Below are positions 22,156 through 31,382 of a DNA stretch of 64,000 nt, piece by piece. The notes under the pieces were generated by a model that had not been told where the DNA came from, did not search any database, and worked only from the letters and a program-made list of their open reading frames with translations. Within the stretch, counting starts at the first letter, position 1. Each line of letters starts with the position of its first letter. The position numbers and the translations under genes are program-made. The stretch is from Cymbomonas tetramitiformis (Eukaryota; Chlorophyta; Pyramimonadophyceae; Pyramimonadales; Pyramimonadaceae), in NCBI GenBank assembly GCA_001247695.2, contig LGRX02035270.1:42881-106880 (forward strand), given 5' to 3'.

Positions 22156-22592
22156 GGGTTTGGGTTCGAACGTGACACCCAAACCCAAAGATGCCAAACA
22201 GCCGAGGGCTTCCCGTGCGTCCTAGAGCACGAAACTTGGCACGAATACTGCCAAGATACATATATTAAGTTACCAGAAGCTCAAGGCTTCAAGTTACTTG
22301 TGCGCGAAACGCGCAATTTATTTCTAAGGCAGATGTTTTGGGTTTGGGTTCGAACGTGACACCCAAACCCAAAGATGCCAAACAGCCGAGGGCTTCCCGT
22401 GCGTCCTAGAGCACGAAACTTGGCACGAATACTGCCAAGATACATATATTTAAGTTACTTGAAGCTCAAGGCTTCAAGTTACTTGTGCGCGAAACGCGCA
22501 ATTTATTTCTAAGGCAGATGTTTTGGGTTTGGGTTCGAACGTGACACCCAAACCCAAAGATGCCAAACAGCCGAGGGCTTCCCGCACCATCT
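22156..22592. repeat. Tandem array, ~185-bp units, 2.4 copies
   Basis: Units start at 22,156, 22,340 and 22,525 with GGGTTTGGGT paired to ACCCAAACCC (10-bp stem). GCCGAGGGCTTCCCGTGCGT follows, then CTTGGCACGAATACTGCCAAG and CTTGAAGCTCAAGGCTTCAAG inverted repeats. Related sequence occurs at 58,186-58,275. It lies between two viral fragments. Confidence 0.9.
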
Positions 22593-23075
22593 TCTATTAA
22601 GTAAGCATATTCTTCATTAGTCTGTGGTATCGTATTCCCATCTGAGTCTAATATGTAAAACCATTGATGTGCTGAATCTCCCCAATCAGCGTGTCTTCGT
22701 AGTTGTATCGAAACAACAGGTATCGCTTCTACAACAATCGTGTGGGAGTTTACGGTATCGCTCGATACAAAATTATTCAAACTGACGCCCACTGATGTAG
22801 GTGTTATACTCGTCGTTGACAAAACGTATGGGTCAACAGTCAAAACCGAAGTTGTTGTCTTTGTTTGGAATAGCATTTGTTGAATTTTAGACTCTCCAAA
22901 TATATTGTAAAATGATTTATCTCGTGCTGCTATTTCAAAATAGTACTGTGTGTTTTCAGTCAAACCGTCGAACGTTCCTGAAATGGTACCCGAGATATCT
23001 TCGACGGTGTAGAGACCCGTCGCGTGATGACTGCTCAGAGGTAGTAGAAATGGTAAAGAAGATGCTGTCATTATA
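22590..23075 (-). pseudogene. Fibre-like FN3-repeat protein fragment
   Basis: Includes GTFDGLTENTQYYFEIAARD and TTTSVLTVDPYVLSTTSITP, the same module order as GLFSDLTQNTEYYLQLVARD and TTTSVLTIDPYILTTTNITA in the larger gene at 25,832-27,238. The beta-rich repeats resemble fibronectin type III. Both ends are cut: the 185-bp array lies on one side and an unrelated plus-strand gene end on the other. Confidence 0.75.
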
Positions 23076-23081
23076 ATGTGA

Positions 23082-23330
23082 CATCAGAAGCAGAAGAGTG
23101 TTTCTGGAAGATATGACTATCAGAATGCTGCCACTTTGAAACAAAACAATGTATCACCGATTCGAAACGATGAATATTTTGCAAAATACCAAGATGTTCT
23201 AAACGCAGTAATCAGAACAGATGAACGACTTAAACCAAACCAGAATATGATTACCGAAGTTAAACAACGCTCTAATAAACGATTGAGGAGAAATCCGAAC
23301 GATAATCCGTTTTGGAAAGGTTTAAGCTAA
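23082..23330 (+). pseudogene. C-terminal fragment of an unknown viral protein
   Basis: Open from just after an in-frame stop (23,079) to the stop at 23,330, with SVSGRYDYQNAATLKQNN and an end in NPNDNPFWKGLS. No start codon and no recognised family. It opens a plus-strand run of tightly spaced AT-rich viral genes (23.1-24.1 kb). Confidence 0.5.
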
Positions 23331-23488
23331 AAAGAAAATGTGTATTAATATTAAAAATGATGTCGAAACATTCACGAAATGATATGAGAGAACTATACGC
23401 CCATCTTTTCAAATGTGTAAAAGGATATTTTCAATTTTTGAAAGATAAACGTAGAATTTTTTATATATGAATATGATATATATAGAGA
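23331..23488 (+). promoter_or_regulatory. AT-rich viral intergenic region with TATA-like element
   Basis: ATATGATATATATAGAGAATGG directly precedes the next ORF. The spacing resembles the other viral starts in the window, where TATATA lies within about 10-15 bp of the ATG. Confidence 0.45.
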
Positions 23489-23683
23489 ATGGATGAATTA
23501 CAAGTATTGACATTTAAGAGTATGATTTACTTGCTTGAAGATTCAAGATTTTATGAGTTGTTTATCGATGAACTCAATAAGAAAGTTGATTTACCGTTTT
23601 TTAATGAAAAAACCGAACGTAAGATTTATGAAAGTTTGTATGTATGTATTTTAGAGACTTTGAAAAATAAAAATATCAATTGA
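23489..23683 (+). CDS. Small viral protein, 64 aa, unknown
   Basis: An acidic helical protein (MDELQVLTFKSMIYLLEDS) with a TATA-like element just upstream and another small ORF 15 bp downstream. No family recognised. AT content and spacing place it in the viral cluster. Confidence 0.6.
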   Translation: MDELQVLTFKSMIYLLEDSRFYELFIDELNKKVDLPFFNEKTERKIYESLYVCILETLKNKNIN

Positions 23684-23698
23684 TAGTATATAATCAAA

Positions 23699-23821
23699 AT
23701 GTTCGGTAAAGACTGTGGCTGTGGTTGTAAAGGTAGACCAGGTCAAGGACTAACTGGGAATCCTTTGAAAACAAAAACTATAGATAAACCTAAACCTGTG
23801 AAAAAGATCAAATTAAAATGA
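23699..23821 (+). CDS. Cys/Lys-rich micro-protein, 40 aa
   Basis: The ATG at 23,699 follows the previous stop by 15 bases, and TGA ends the frame at 23,819-23,821, one base before the next ATG. It reads MFGKDCGCGCKGRPGQGL, then a lysine-rich tail ending KKIKLK. A clustered CGCGC metal-binding-like head with a basic tail suggests a nucleic-acid- or capsid-associated minor protein; this is inference. No homologous copy was seen elsewhere in the window. Confidence 0.5.
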   Translation: MFGKDCGCGCKGRPGQGLTGNPLKTKTIDKPKPVKKIKLK

Positions 23822-23822
23822 A

Positions 23823-24080
23823 ATGTATAATAATATAATGGCTTCATTTACAACGAAAACCTTTTTGAAATATGATGACTACGGAACTCCAGAAGACGCT
23901 TATAGAAATATTGAGCATATAATTCAACCTTGGAAAGATAAAGTCATTTATGAGCCGTTTTATATGGACGGACGTTCTGGGCAGATATTACGAGACATGG
24001 GTTGTACAAATGTAATACACGAAAAAGAATATGATTTTTTCGAAATGGTTGATAAATTAGATTATGATATCATTATTTCA
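23823..24080 (+). pseudogene. Adenine-methyltransferase-like protein, N-terminal part
   Basis: Contains VIYEPFYMDGRSGQILRDMG, then DYDIIISN. This is the pattern of viral N6-adenine methyltransferase-like proteins in which a glycine-containing cofactor loop is followed by D-I-I-I-S-N-P-P-F. The frame leaves the family exactly at ISN, where it joins an opposite-strand replicase fragment, so the catalytic NPPF is lost. An alternative start at 23,838 (MASFTTKT) is plausible. Confidence 0.6.
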
Positions 24081-24084
24081 AATT

Positions 24085-24305
24085 TCCTCTTGCTGGTAAT
24101 CGATTCCTTGTAAGTATATAATAAAATCCTTCTTTCAAATTTTCGCATTTCACAAATGATGGTTCAACACTGTCGATCACATTAAAACGTTTGTACTTTC
24201 CCAGAATATTATCACGCATACAGGATGTTCTACATTTGTTAATATCAATTCCTATCGTTTTTGTTATGTCTTGCGAAATATCATACTTTTCAACGATACC
24301 AGCAT
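24085..24305 (-). pseudogene. Fragment of replicase 2 (palm region)
   Basis: Encodes NAGIVEKYDISQDITKTIGI, DINKCRTSCMRDN, then ENLKEGFYYILTRNRLPARG. The first part equals the C-terminal end of the truncated gene at 27,238-28,963 and continues beyond it. Both ends are abrupt junctions: methyltransferase-like gene on the left, penton fragment on the right. Confidence 0.8.
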
Positions 24306-24411
24306 TGGAGTGCAATGGTTATTATAGAGACGCACGAACCTAAAAATGAAGTCCAAGAAAAAAATAATTTACTTTTCAATAAACAAGGTTATAGATTAGC
24401 TCATCCTTGTT
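24306..24411 (+). pseudogene. Penton protein C-terminal fragment
   Basis: Reads SAMVIIETHEPKNEVQEKNN to the stop after LAHPC, matching the last 34 residues of the intact penton gene (31,383-32,375). The native 37-bp intergenic spacer and a capsid gene start follow, so penton-capsid synteny is kept. Confidence 0.85.
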
Positions 24412-24448
24412 AAAAAAATAATATATTGATATAATATATAAATCAAAT
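24412..24448 (+). promoter_or_regulatory. Capsid-gene promoter, copy 1
   Basis: AAAAAAATAATATATTGATATAATATATAAATCAAAT stands just before the capsid ATG. The same sequence precedes the capsid start at 31,347 (minus) and at 38,823. Confidence 0.7.
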
Positions 24449-24857
24449 ATGTCTGGTATTCCAAAATCTCTAATTCCAAATCAAAAAGTTAAATCAATCC
24501 CGATGAAACGCAAAATTATAGAATTGTTACCTGCAAATTCAAGTGCAGCGACAGAATACTCACCGTCTTCAAATAGTCGTATAATATTTAATGTACCGTC
24601 ATATGAAAACTGCTCATTAGACTTGTCTCAAACGTTCCTGAGATTTTTGGGGACATCGACCAGTGCAAACAATCTCTTTAAAGACGGTATTCCTGTTTTC
24701 AATCGAGTCCTAATCAAATCTGGGAATGGCTCTGTGCTCGAAGATATTACCGACTTCCATATTCTTGAACGAGTTTTTAATCTTTTGAAAGACACTACTT
24801 CGAAATCGGTGGACGACACTTTAGAAGGATATTACGATAAAAAAATAGACTCGACTG
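24449..24857 (+). pseudogene. Major capsid protein N-terminal fragment
   Basis: Starts MSGIPKSLIPNQKVKSIPMK and follows the intact capsid to about residue 136 (LEGYYDKKIDST). It then leaves the family into unrelated sequence containing TGACTGACGTGTCAGTCAG. Confidence 0.9.
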
Positions 24858-25290
24858 ACGTGTCAGTCAGAGAATGTGATACGGTAACATCATTAAAGCT
24901 GGCAAAGAATAGTAGCATCCTATTGGTAGATGAAGATTTCAGAGCGGAGAACTGTCACAGTGATGCACAGATGTAACCTTGACTAGTGATAAGTAGCCTC
25001 TGACTGATGGTCAGAGTCAGTGGACTCATTATTGTTTTGCTTTCGCAAGTGCTAGGTGTCTGTTGATGTCCCGAATACTAGACTGCTAAGACAGCTCTGC
25101 TCAAGTTTTGTACAATAATTTGTATTTTGGTGGTTTTATTATGATTCATTGATGGATTTTATGCTGCTCTTTTCATTCTTTTTCAAAACAATAATGTCCT
25201 GCGCGGAGCGACTTTTTATTTCAGTGCGAATTCAGAAGTGAGAAGTTCTTTGGCGACAAGTAGACAGCAGCTGATGTACTAGGGTACATC
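24858..25290. other. Non-viral-looking insert, no gene
   Basis: Higher GC than its flanks. It begins at a GACTGACGTGTCAGTC palindrome and has a related CTGACTGATGGTCAGAGTCAG near 25,000. It ends where the replicase 2 fragment starts. No family or target duplication recognised. Confidence 0.4.
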
Positions 25291-25830
25291 ACGAATTTAC
25301 AATTGAACATTTTTACATCTTTCAAATCTGAAATTTTCTTATTTACTTTTTGTGATGAATGGCTTACTATTTCAATAATATTGTATACATTAAGTATGGG
25401 TATATTGTTATACAAAGCAGGTTCATTATTTGTTATGACGTCATTGGGATTCAGTGTAACACTAATAATTTCGGTTACAATCTTCTGAAATATATCTTTA
25501 GCATTATCTAGCTTACCTTCACGTACAATAGTTTTAAAGTAATCTACGAGGTATACAGTTTGTCCTTCAAAATTAGTTTCAATCAATCCTACTACTTGAT
25601 CATCCTTTTTTATTTGATGAAATACGATATTATTGTCAACTTGAAACAATTCATTCGATGTAAATATATTTGTTTTTTGTTCAACTAGTCTTATATCTTT
25701 GGTTTTATCTTTCTTTGTAACGATATTGTAAATATTGAAAGTGATTGAATTTGTATAAACTTCTTTGGTATTTGGAACTAATTTTCCATTTTGAATAATG
25801 AAATCTTTGTATTTTTTGATGAGTTTACCT
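25291..25830 (-). pseudogene. Fragment of replicase 2 (N-terminal middle part)
   Basis: Includes TNIFTSNELFQVDNNIVFHQ and VYNIIEIVSHSSQKVNKKIS. It is co-linear with residues of about 95-275 of the gene at 27,238-28,963 but diverged, so it comes from a different copy. It is truncated at both ends and lies in the same orientation as the next fibre fragment. Confidence 0.8.
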
Positions 25831-25831
25831 A

Positions 25832-27238
25832 CTATGAGAAGAAATATCGTGCTGATTTATATCATTGATAAATTCGTTTGATGCATTGTGAAATCTAATT
25901 GAAATTCTGTTATCATTGAACAACATAAAGAATCCATCGTTTGGTGCTGAAGTAGTTGAGGGTGATGTAAATACGAGAGCCTCAAAAAGTGGAGCCGAGG
26001 ATTTCATAAAAAACATATATGTAAATGAGTCTGTTGTCAAATTTTGTTTTACCGTCTCTAAATCATTAGACATTTCTACACGAGAATTTCGGTTACATAT
26101 AAATCCTTCAGTATTAAAAGAACCGCCGCCTGTAGAATTCCACGGATTTTGATCATTGATATCAAGAGTGTCATCAGTAAATTCCCAATACAAATAAGGT
26201 ACAGCTACTTCAACTGTCTCGATAAGGATTGTATGTTGGTCAGTATACTGTGATACAAAGTTATCCAAACTGACGTCCACGGTCGTTGCCGTTATATTCG
26301 TCGTTGTTAAAATGTATGGGTCAATAGTCAAAACCGAAGTTGTTGTGAATGGATGAAACAGTATTGATTGAGTTTTAGTTTGAGAATAGGTATTAAAAAA
26401 TGTTTTATCTCGAGCTACTAATTGTAGATAATATTCGGTATTTTGTGTTAAATCAGAAAATAAGCCTTGAATTGTACCATCGCTGGGTATGTCTGCAAAT
26501 TGTAAACTATCTAAAGAGCTTACCATTGGGTTTGAATCATATTCAGATTTTTTGAAAAGGAACGCGAAAATATCAAATACGGCGTTTACTCCAGGTGTTG
26601 TAAATCCCGAAATATCAAAATTGTAAGTCGTTCCATTAATTGTTTCGTTTTGCGTTTGTATTGCAATCTGGATATATTCCCAAGTCACATTTTGCTTGTA
26701 GATATTATAATATTGATTGTTTATAAAATAAAATAATTTGTTATCCGTGTTTGAATTTGATGCAATATGACTCCTTGAAATATCCATATTGAAATTCCCA
26801 GCATCTATATCATTTTGGGTCAGTGTTATCTCGGCTTCACTAACAAGTATCAAGTTAACGCCATCTTTCAATTTGACTTGAAATGTGTCACCCGCATATA
26901 AACTAACTAAATTGGAAAATATTATTTTTAGTTCTTGGTCTTGACTGTCCAATGTATAGACGATCGTATAATCGGCGTTTGGTGCAGGAAGCGTTGTAAT
27001 TTCGAATGCGGTATGTTCGCTGAATTTTGTAATCGTTGATAGATTTTGAAGATACAAGTCTGTCACTTTAATATCAATTTTGTAATTGGTTTCGGGTGTA
27101 AGATTTGTAAAGTTGTAAATTGTTCCTTGAGAATTCGTTGGTATGTTTATTGTTTCTAATGTTTGGGTGTATGTTTCGTCTTTTAAAACTAAATCTAATT
27201 GATACGTTTTATCTGTATCCGATTTTGTATATGTATTG
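25832..27238 (-). pseudogene. Fibre-like protein: FN3 repeats plus LamG/lectin-like domain
   Basis: About 468 codons open, without its own start (first internal Met at 27,066). Beta-sandwich repeats occur in the first two thirds: LTPETNYKIDIKVTDL, LTQNTEYYLQLVARD and TTTSVLTIDPYILTTTNITA. A C-terminal concanavalin/LamG-like segment follows (YLYWEFTDDTLDIND, then DSFTYMFFMKSSAPLFEALV and DGFFMLFNDNRISIRFHNA). This architecture is typical of virion fibres or adhesins that bind host glycans; the role is inferred. Both ends join replicase 2 fragments at 25,831 and 27,238. Related pieces occur at 22.6, 34.4 and 47.3 kb. Confidence 0.7.
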
Positions 27239-28963
27239 TTCGCATTTCACAAATGGCTCAATACTGTCAATTACATTGAAACGTTTGTACTTTCCTAATA
27301 CATTGTCACGCATACAAGACGTTCTACATTTGTTAATATCGATTCCTATCGTTTTCGTTATGTCTTGCGAAATATCATACTTTTCAACGATACCAGCATT
27401 GACTTGCAAATGTTTGTATACCATTGGGTTCATTCTTGATTGTTTGTGATGAGGGTATGTATCATTGAATAGAAACCTTCCAAAATTCAAGGATGTTTGA
27501 TTTGTAAATTTGATTTTTGTTTTAGAAGATGCATTGTAATGTTCAATGTACGACTTGATAATGTTCTCTTCGTGATTTGCAAATATCCTTTTATCTACTA
27601 AGTCAATTTGTTTAATTTGTCCGTTGATAACTTTCAAATTTGTTGGCGATATCAATTTACCTGTTTTTTCAAAATAATCAATGAATTCCTCCAAAAGATT
27701 TGTATTATGGACAATGATGTCTTTGTCAGTGATTTCAAAATCGTTTCCCTTTTTTGTTTCTGTTCTTATACAGTTAGAACCAACATTTTGTCTTGTACAA
27801 GCATTCAAATGATTCATAAAATTCTTATTTTCACATAAATACATATGATCGTTCGCTACGATATACGCCAATGCATCCAATTTTTTGTTTTTCTTTTCTG
27901 GATAGTAGCTATCGAATATCCTTTCATTGATATCCAAGGCGTACATTGGGATTCCGTGTAATCGACAAAAATTCTTGATATTGTATGTATTAAATCCTTG
28001 ATGAATATCAGAAAAGTCATCGGTCATTTCATTTGCGATATCTTCTAATGTCAACTTCAATGGTCGATAACATCGATCTGTACAATATTTGTGGTACAAT
28101 GCTTCAGGGACACAACACATATTTCCAGAGTCTTTGAAATTCTTTGAAATATTTTTACTTTCGATATCGAATTTACAATTAAACATTTTTACATCTTTCA
28201 AATCTGAAATTTTCTTATTTACTTTTTGAGATGAATGGCTTACTATTTCAATAATATTGTATACATTTTGTATGGGTATATTGTTGTACAGTCCAGGTTG
28301 GTTATTTGTTACAATGTCATTGGGTTTTAGTGTGACACTAATGATTTCTTTTATGTCATTCTGTCCTATGTTTTCGACATAATATAAATTCTGTCCTTCG
28401 AATTCGTTTTCAATTATGGGCATAGGTGAATTATATATGCCAACGATATCATTGTCCTTGGTAGTAGGTGGTGCTATATGATGAAATACTATATCATTTT
28501 CAACTTGAAACAATTCATTTGATGTAAATATATTTGTTTTGTTATCAACCCGTCTTATCTCTGGTGGGCTATTTTTCTTTCTGATTATGTTGTAAATATT
28601 GAAAGTTATTGAATTCGTATAAACTTCCTTGACATTTTTAACTAATTTTCCATTTTGAATAATGAAGTCTTTGTATTTCTTTACAAATTTACCAGTTTTA
28701 CTTCTATTGTCTAAAACCTTGTTTCTTTTGATAAATTTGTTTTTAGAAATATCAAATAGATAATCAAAATTGGTATTTGGTAATTTTACATCAGGATTGC
28801 TTTTTACAATCTTGGTAAATGCGGGTTGAATGTTATCCTTCTTGTTGAATATCGGTCTATACCGTTTTCCGTTGGATAATTTGAAATATAGTTTATCGTT
28901 GATAGTTTTATATTGCATCGTTGTTATATTAGCGAACATTTTAATTTCAGTGGTGGTATTCAT
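27238..28963 (-). pseudogene. Replicase 2 (family B-like), 3'-truncated, ~575 codons kept
   Basis: Starts MNTTTEIKMFANITTMQYKT. Its first ~110 residues closely match the N-terminus of the unrelated polymerase at 40,333-44,187 (TINDKLYFK, NGKRYRPIFNK, KVLDNRSKTGK). The remainder differs: GNMCCVPEALYHKY and FNTYNIKNFCRLHGIPMYAL, then the palm-like GIDINKCRTSCMRDN, whose aspartate probably corresponds to motif A. The frame is cut at 27,238 just after VIDSIEPFVKCE by fibre sequence. The continuation (FYYILTRNRLPARG) survives only in the 24.1-kb fragment. I read it as a polymerase of the type found in some PLVs and giant-virus satellites. The family B assignment is likely but not proven. Confidence 0.65.
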
Positions 28964-29074
28964 TTATACATTATACAGAAACTATTTCTTTAAAGTACTT
29001 TTTGTATAAGTTATATTTTTTTGAATCCGCCCTATAATATTTTCAGAATTTTCAGAATTTTCAAATTTGTTAAA
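28964..29074 (-). promoter_or_regulatory. Viral upstream region, duplicated (copy A)
   Basis: The ~100 bases before the replicase 2 ATG are almost the same as 29,507-29,603: AATTCTGAAAATATTATAGGGCG, AAGTACTTTAAAGAAATAG, TGTATAATGTATAAATG. A looser version precedes the 1284-residue polymerase. The closely placed TATAATGTATAA is the likely core promoter. Confidence 0.6.
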
Positions 29075-29506
29075 TTATTTTCCAATCCATGTACCTATAC
29101 CATCCCAAGTTTCATTAAGGTTAGATAACCACCATTTCTTAAATTCAAAATTACTAATTGGAGTAAAATTGCATATAATATAATATACAGAGTGCATTGT
29201 GGTAAACCCACCTTGTTCATTCAAAGACTTTCCTATATTCCTAATATATTCTTCATTTGTAAGATTTTCATAAATAGCTTTCATACACAAATATGTTGTC
29301 GGTCCAAATGCTGAATACATAACAAATAATGTTTTTTGGTGTAAGACAGATTTTTCTAAAATTTCAATCATTTCATTGTCCATTTCATCAAACGATGGAA
29401 ACTTATGCTTTTGTACATATGCATTTGCCATCCTTTCAAAATTCTCGAAGCTATCCCCACAATATTGATGATCCAAAATTTGTTTAATTTCAGTGATGGT
29501 ATTCAT
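29075..29506 (-). CDS. Unknown viral protein, 143 aa, with MNTxTEI leader
   Basis: The first residues (MNTITEI) and the upstream ~100 bp match those of the replicase genes, but the body is unrelated (helical; HQKTLFVMYSAFGPTTYLCM, WKWWLS-type aromatic end). The start is fixed by the shared upstream element. No family recognised. It sits between replicase 2 and the conserved small ORF, and its promoter-leader cassette may have been copied from a replicase gene. Confidence 0.6.
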   Translation of the reverse strand: MNTITEIKQILDHQYCGDSFENFERMANAYVQKHKFPSFDEMDNEMIEILEKSVLHQKTLFVMYSAFGPTTYLCMKAIYENLTNEEYIRNIGKSLNEQGGFTTMHSVYYIICNFTPISNFEFKKWWLSNLNETWDGIGTWIGK

Positions 29507-29603
29507 TTATACATTATACAGAAACTATTTCTTTAAAGTACTTTTTGTATAAGTTATGTTTTTTTGAATTCGCCCTATAATATTTTCAGAATTTTCAGAA
29601 TTT
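29507..29603 (-). promoter_or_regulatory. Viral upstream region, duplicated (copy B)
   Basis: Almost identical to 28,964-29,060, including the TTATAGGGCG and TATAATGTATAAATG blocks. Confidence 0.6.
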
Positions 29604-29975
29604 TCAAATTTGAGATTGGTATTTAATAATACAATTTACAATAGTGTTAAATCGTTCTTTGAGAATCACTTTTTTGTCATAATCATATATATACTGTTTT
29701 ACAAGTTGATCGTAGATCGGTTTGATATCTGTTGCTTTTAAATCGTATCTCATTACAGATGCACTAAATACTCTACTATTGAGTTCTAACCTCTCGAGTC
29801 TCTTCATAAATTGAGATTTCAATTGTTTGTTTTTAACTGCTTCGATTTGATAAGATTGATTTCGTTTTTTTCTATTATATTCAGGCTTTTTGATAAATTT
29901 AATAATTTTCCCAGTATCGTTATCGATCATTTTTGTGAGAGATGGGGACCCATAATCAATGATGGATGTGTTCAT
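29604..29975 (-). CDS. Conserved small ORF between capsid and polymerase, 123 aa
   Basis: Homologous to the 126-aa ORF at 44,291-44,671, also between capsid and polymerase genes. Shared features are a TGKIIKFIKKPEY-like strand (TGQIVRYMRTKED in the other), a basic centre and a C-terminal DLKATDIKPIYDQL / DIKAIDVVNVYNKL helix followed by a K/L-x-E-R-F/Y-x-x-I pattern. Basic and helical overall. The fixed position suggests a replication or capsid-linked role, such as a DNA-binding or accessory protein to the polymerase; this is inference. It is a good candidate for a PLV core gene of this group. Confidence 0.65.
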   Translation of the reverse strand: MNTSIIDYGSPSLTKMIDNDTGKIIKFIKKPEYNRKKRNQSYQIEAVKNKQLKSQFMKRLERLELNSRVFSASVMRYDLKATDIKPIYDQLVKQYIYDYDKKVILKERFNTIVNCIIKYQSQI

Positions 29976-30036
29976 TATCTATAGTATACAATATTTATTT
30001 TTAAATAGTTTATAGAATCTCTCTATAGTATATGTT

Positions 30037-31347
30037 TCATTCGTAATTCACAAGAGATACACTCCCGTAGCCAGAATTAATGACCAAATTATAGCCAGCT
30101 TCCACAAAACTGAAAGCCTGGAGCGTAATAGGACCAACCGAGGTTTTTTGAATCGTAATATCCAATTGGATCGGTGAGCCCGATACCGAGGTATTCATTC
30201 CCGAAATTAATCTATTATCGCCAGAACCTTCAAAGCTTTGTACTAACATAAATGAGTCTTGTTCGTATCTCGGTTCGAGTGCTGCAGCTCTACTCGTAGC
30301 GACGAAGGGCGTACCACTTTTTACCATATAAAGTGAATCCATCACGTTCATCAAACTTTGAACCGATCCGCCTTGAAGGTCGACACGCTGAGCTGGGTAA
30401 TAATTAGTAGAATAGCGATATTGATAACTGTTTAATTTCACCCCAGCTTCTTGACCTCCAAGTAGAACAAAATCATTTACAGATGCCGCAGACGAAGCAC
30501 TTGAATCACGGAATACAGTAAACACTTTTTGAAGGTCGTGCACAGATTCACTGACAAAAATATTATGATTTGCAGTAGCACCACCTTGTACAGACAAAGA
30601 TGATACATGACTCCGTACCGTGCTAAAGGGAATTTTCAATGGTCCAGAGCATAACGCCTCGTCATATTTTTTGCACACATCACTTTCCAATTCGGTAATA
30701 CACAATTGCATAACTACGTTCGATAGAGAATAACCCATTGCAGTCCCAGTAGTCGCGGTTTCTTTCATTGATTCACGACTGGTATTAAGATAGAGTTCAA
30801 TGGACATCGCGAACCCGCCGCCTCCGCTCATTAAGTGAAGGGGGAGACTATTCTCATTGTAAAATAGACCAGAACACAATCGTTTGATATATGTGCGACC
30901 AGCATTTTGGAGAGTACCGACAGCGGCTGTGGTTAATGCAGTCGAGTCTATTTTAGAATCGTAATATCCTTCTAAAGTGTCATCAACCGATTTTGAAGTA
31001 GTGTCTTTCAAAAGATTAAAAACTCGCTCAAGAATATGGAAGTCTGTTATGTCTTCGATCACAGACCCATTCCCAGATTTGATTAGGATACGGTTAAATA
31101 CGGGAATACCGTCTTTAAAAAGATTGTTTGCACTGGTCGATGTCCCCAAAAATCTCAGGAACGTTTGAGACATGTCCAAACTGCAGTTTTCATATGACGG
31201 TACATTGAATATTATACGACTATTTGAAGACGGTGAGTATTCTGTAGCTGCACTTGAATTTGCAGGTAACAATTCTATAATTTTGCGTTTGAGAGGAATA
31301 CTCTTAACTTTTTGATTGGGAATTAGAGATTTTGGAATACCAGACAT
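30037..31347 (-). CDS. Major capsid protein, double jelly-roll type, 436 aa, intact
   Basis: Starts MSGIPKSLIPNQKVKSIPLK after the conserved AT-rich promoter and ends SVSLVNYE. The glycine-rich LMSGGGGFAMSIELYLN loop near residue 170, strand-rich halves and length (about 430-440 residues) fit the double jelly-roll capsid proteins of Polinton-like viruses and adintoviruses. It is assigned from position next to penton and ATPase as well as the pattern, not by search. Six other partial copies occur in the window (21.7, 24.4, 38.8, 44.7, 46.9, 63.6 kb), all incomplete. The protein would form the hexameric capsomers of the icosahedral shell. Confidence 0.8.
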   Translation of the reverse strand: MSGIPKSLIPNQKVKSIPLKRKIIELLPANSSAATEYSPSSNSRIIFNVPSYENCSLDMSQTFLRFLGTSTSANNLFKDGIPVFNRILIKSGNGSVIEDITDFHILERVFNLLKDTTSKSVDDTLEGYYDSKIDSTALTTAAVGTLQNAGRTYIKRLCSGLFYNENSLPLHLMSGGGGFAMSIELYLNTSRESMKETATTGTAMGYSLSNVVMQLCITELESDVCKKYDEALCSGPLKIPFSTVRSHVSSLSVQGGATANHNIFVSESVHDLQKVFTVFRDSSASSAASVNDFVLLGGQEAGVKLNSYQYRYSTNYYPAQRVDLQGGSVQSLMNVMDSLYMVKSGTPFVATSRAAALEPRYEQDSFMLVQSFEGSGDNRLISGMNTSVSGSPIQLDITIQKTSVGPITLQAFSFVEAGYNLVINSGYGSVSLVNYE

Positions 31348-31382
31348 ATTTGTTTTATATATTATATCAATATATTATTTTT
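31348..31382 (-). promoter_or_regulatory. Capsid-gene promoter, copy 2
   Basis: AATAATATATTGATATAATATAT then AAA and the ATG context, the same sequence as at 24,412-24,448 and 38,788-38,822. The 35-bp spacer from the penton stop contains nothing else. Confidence 0.65.
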
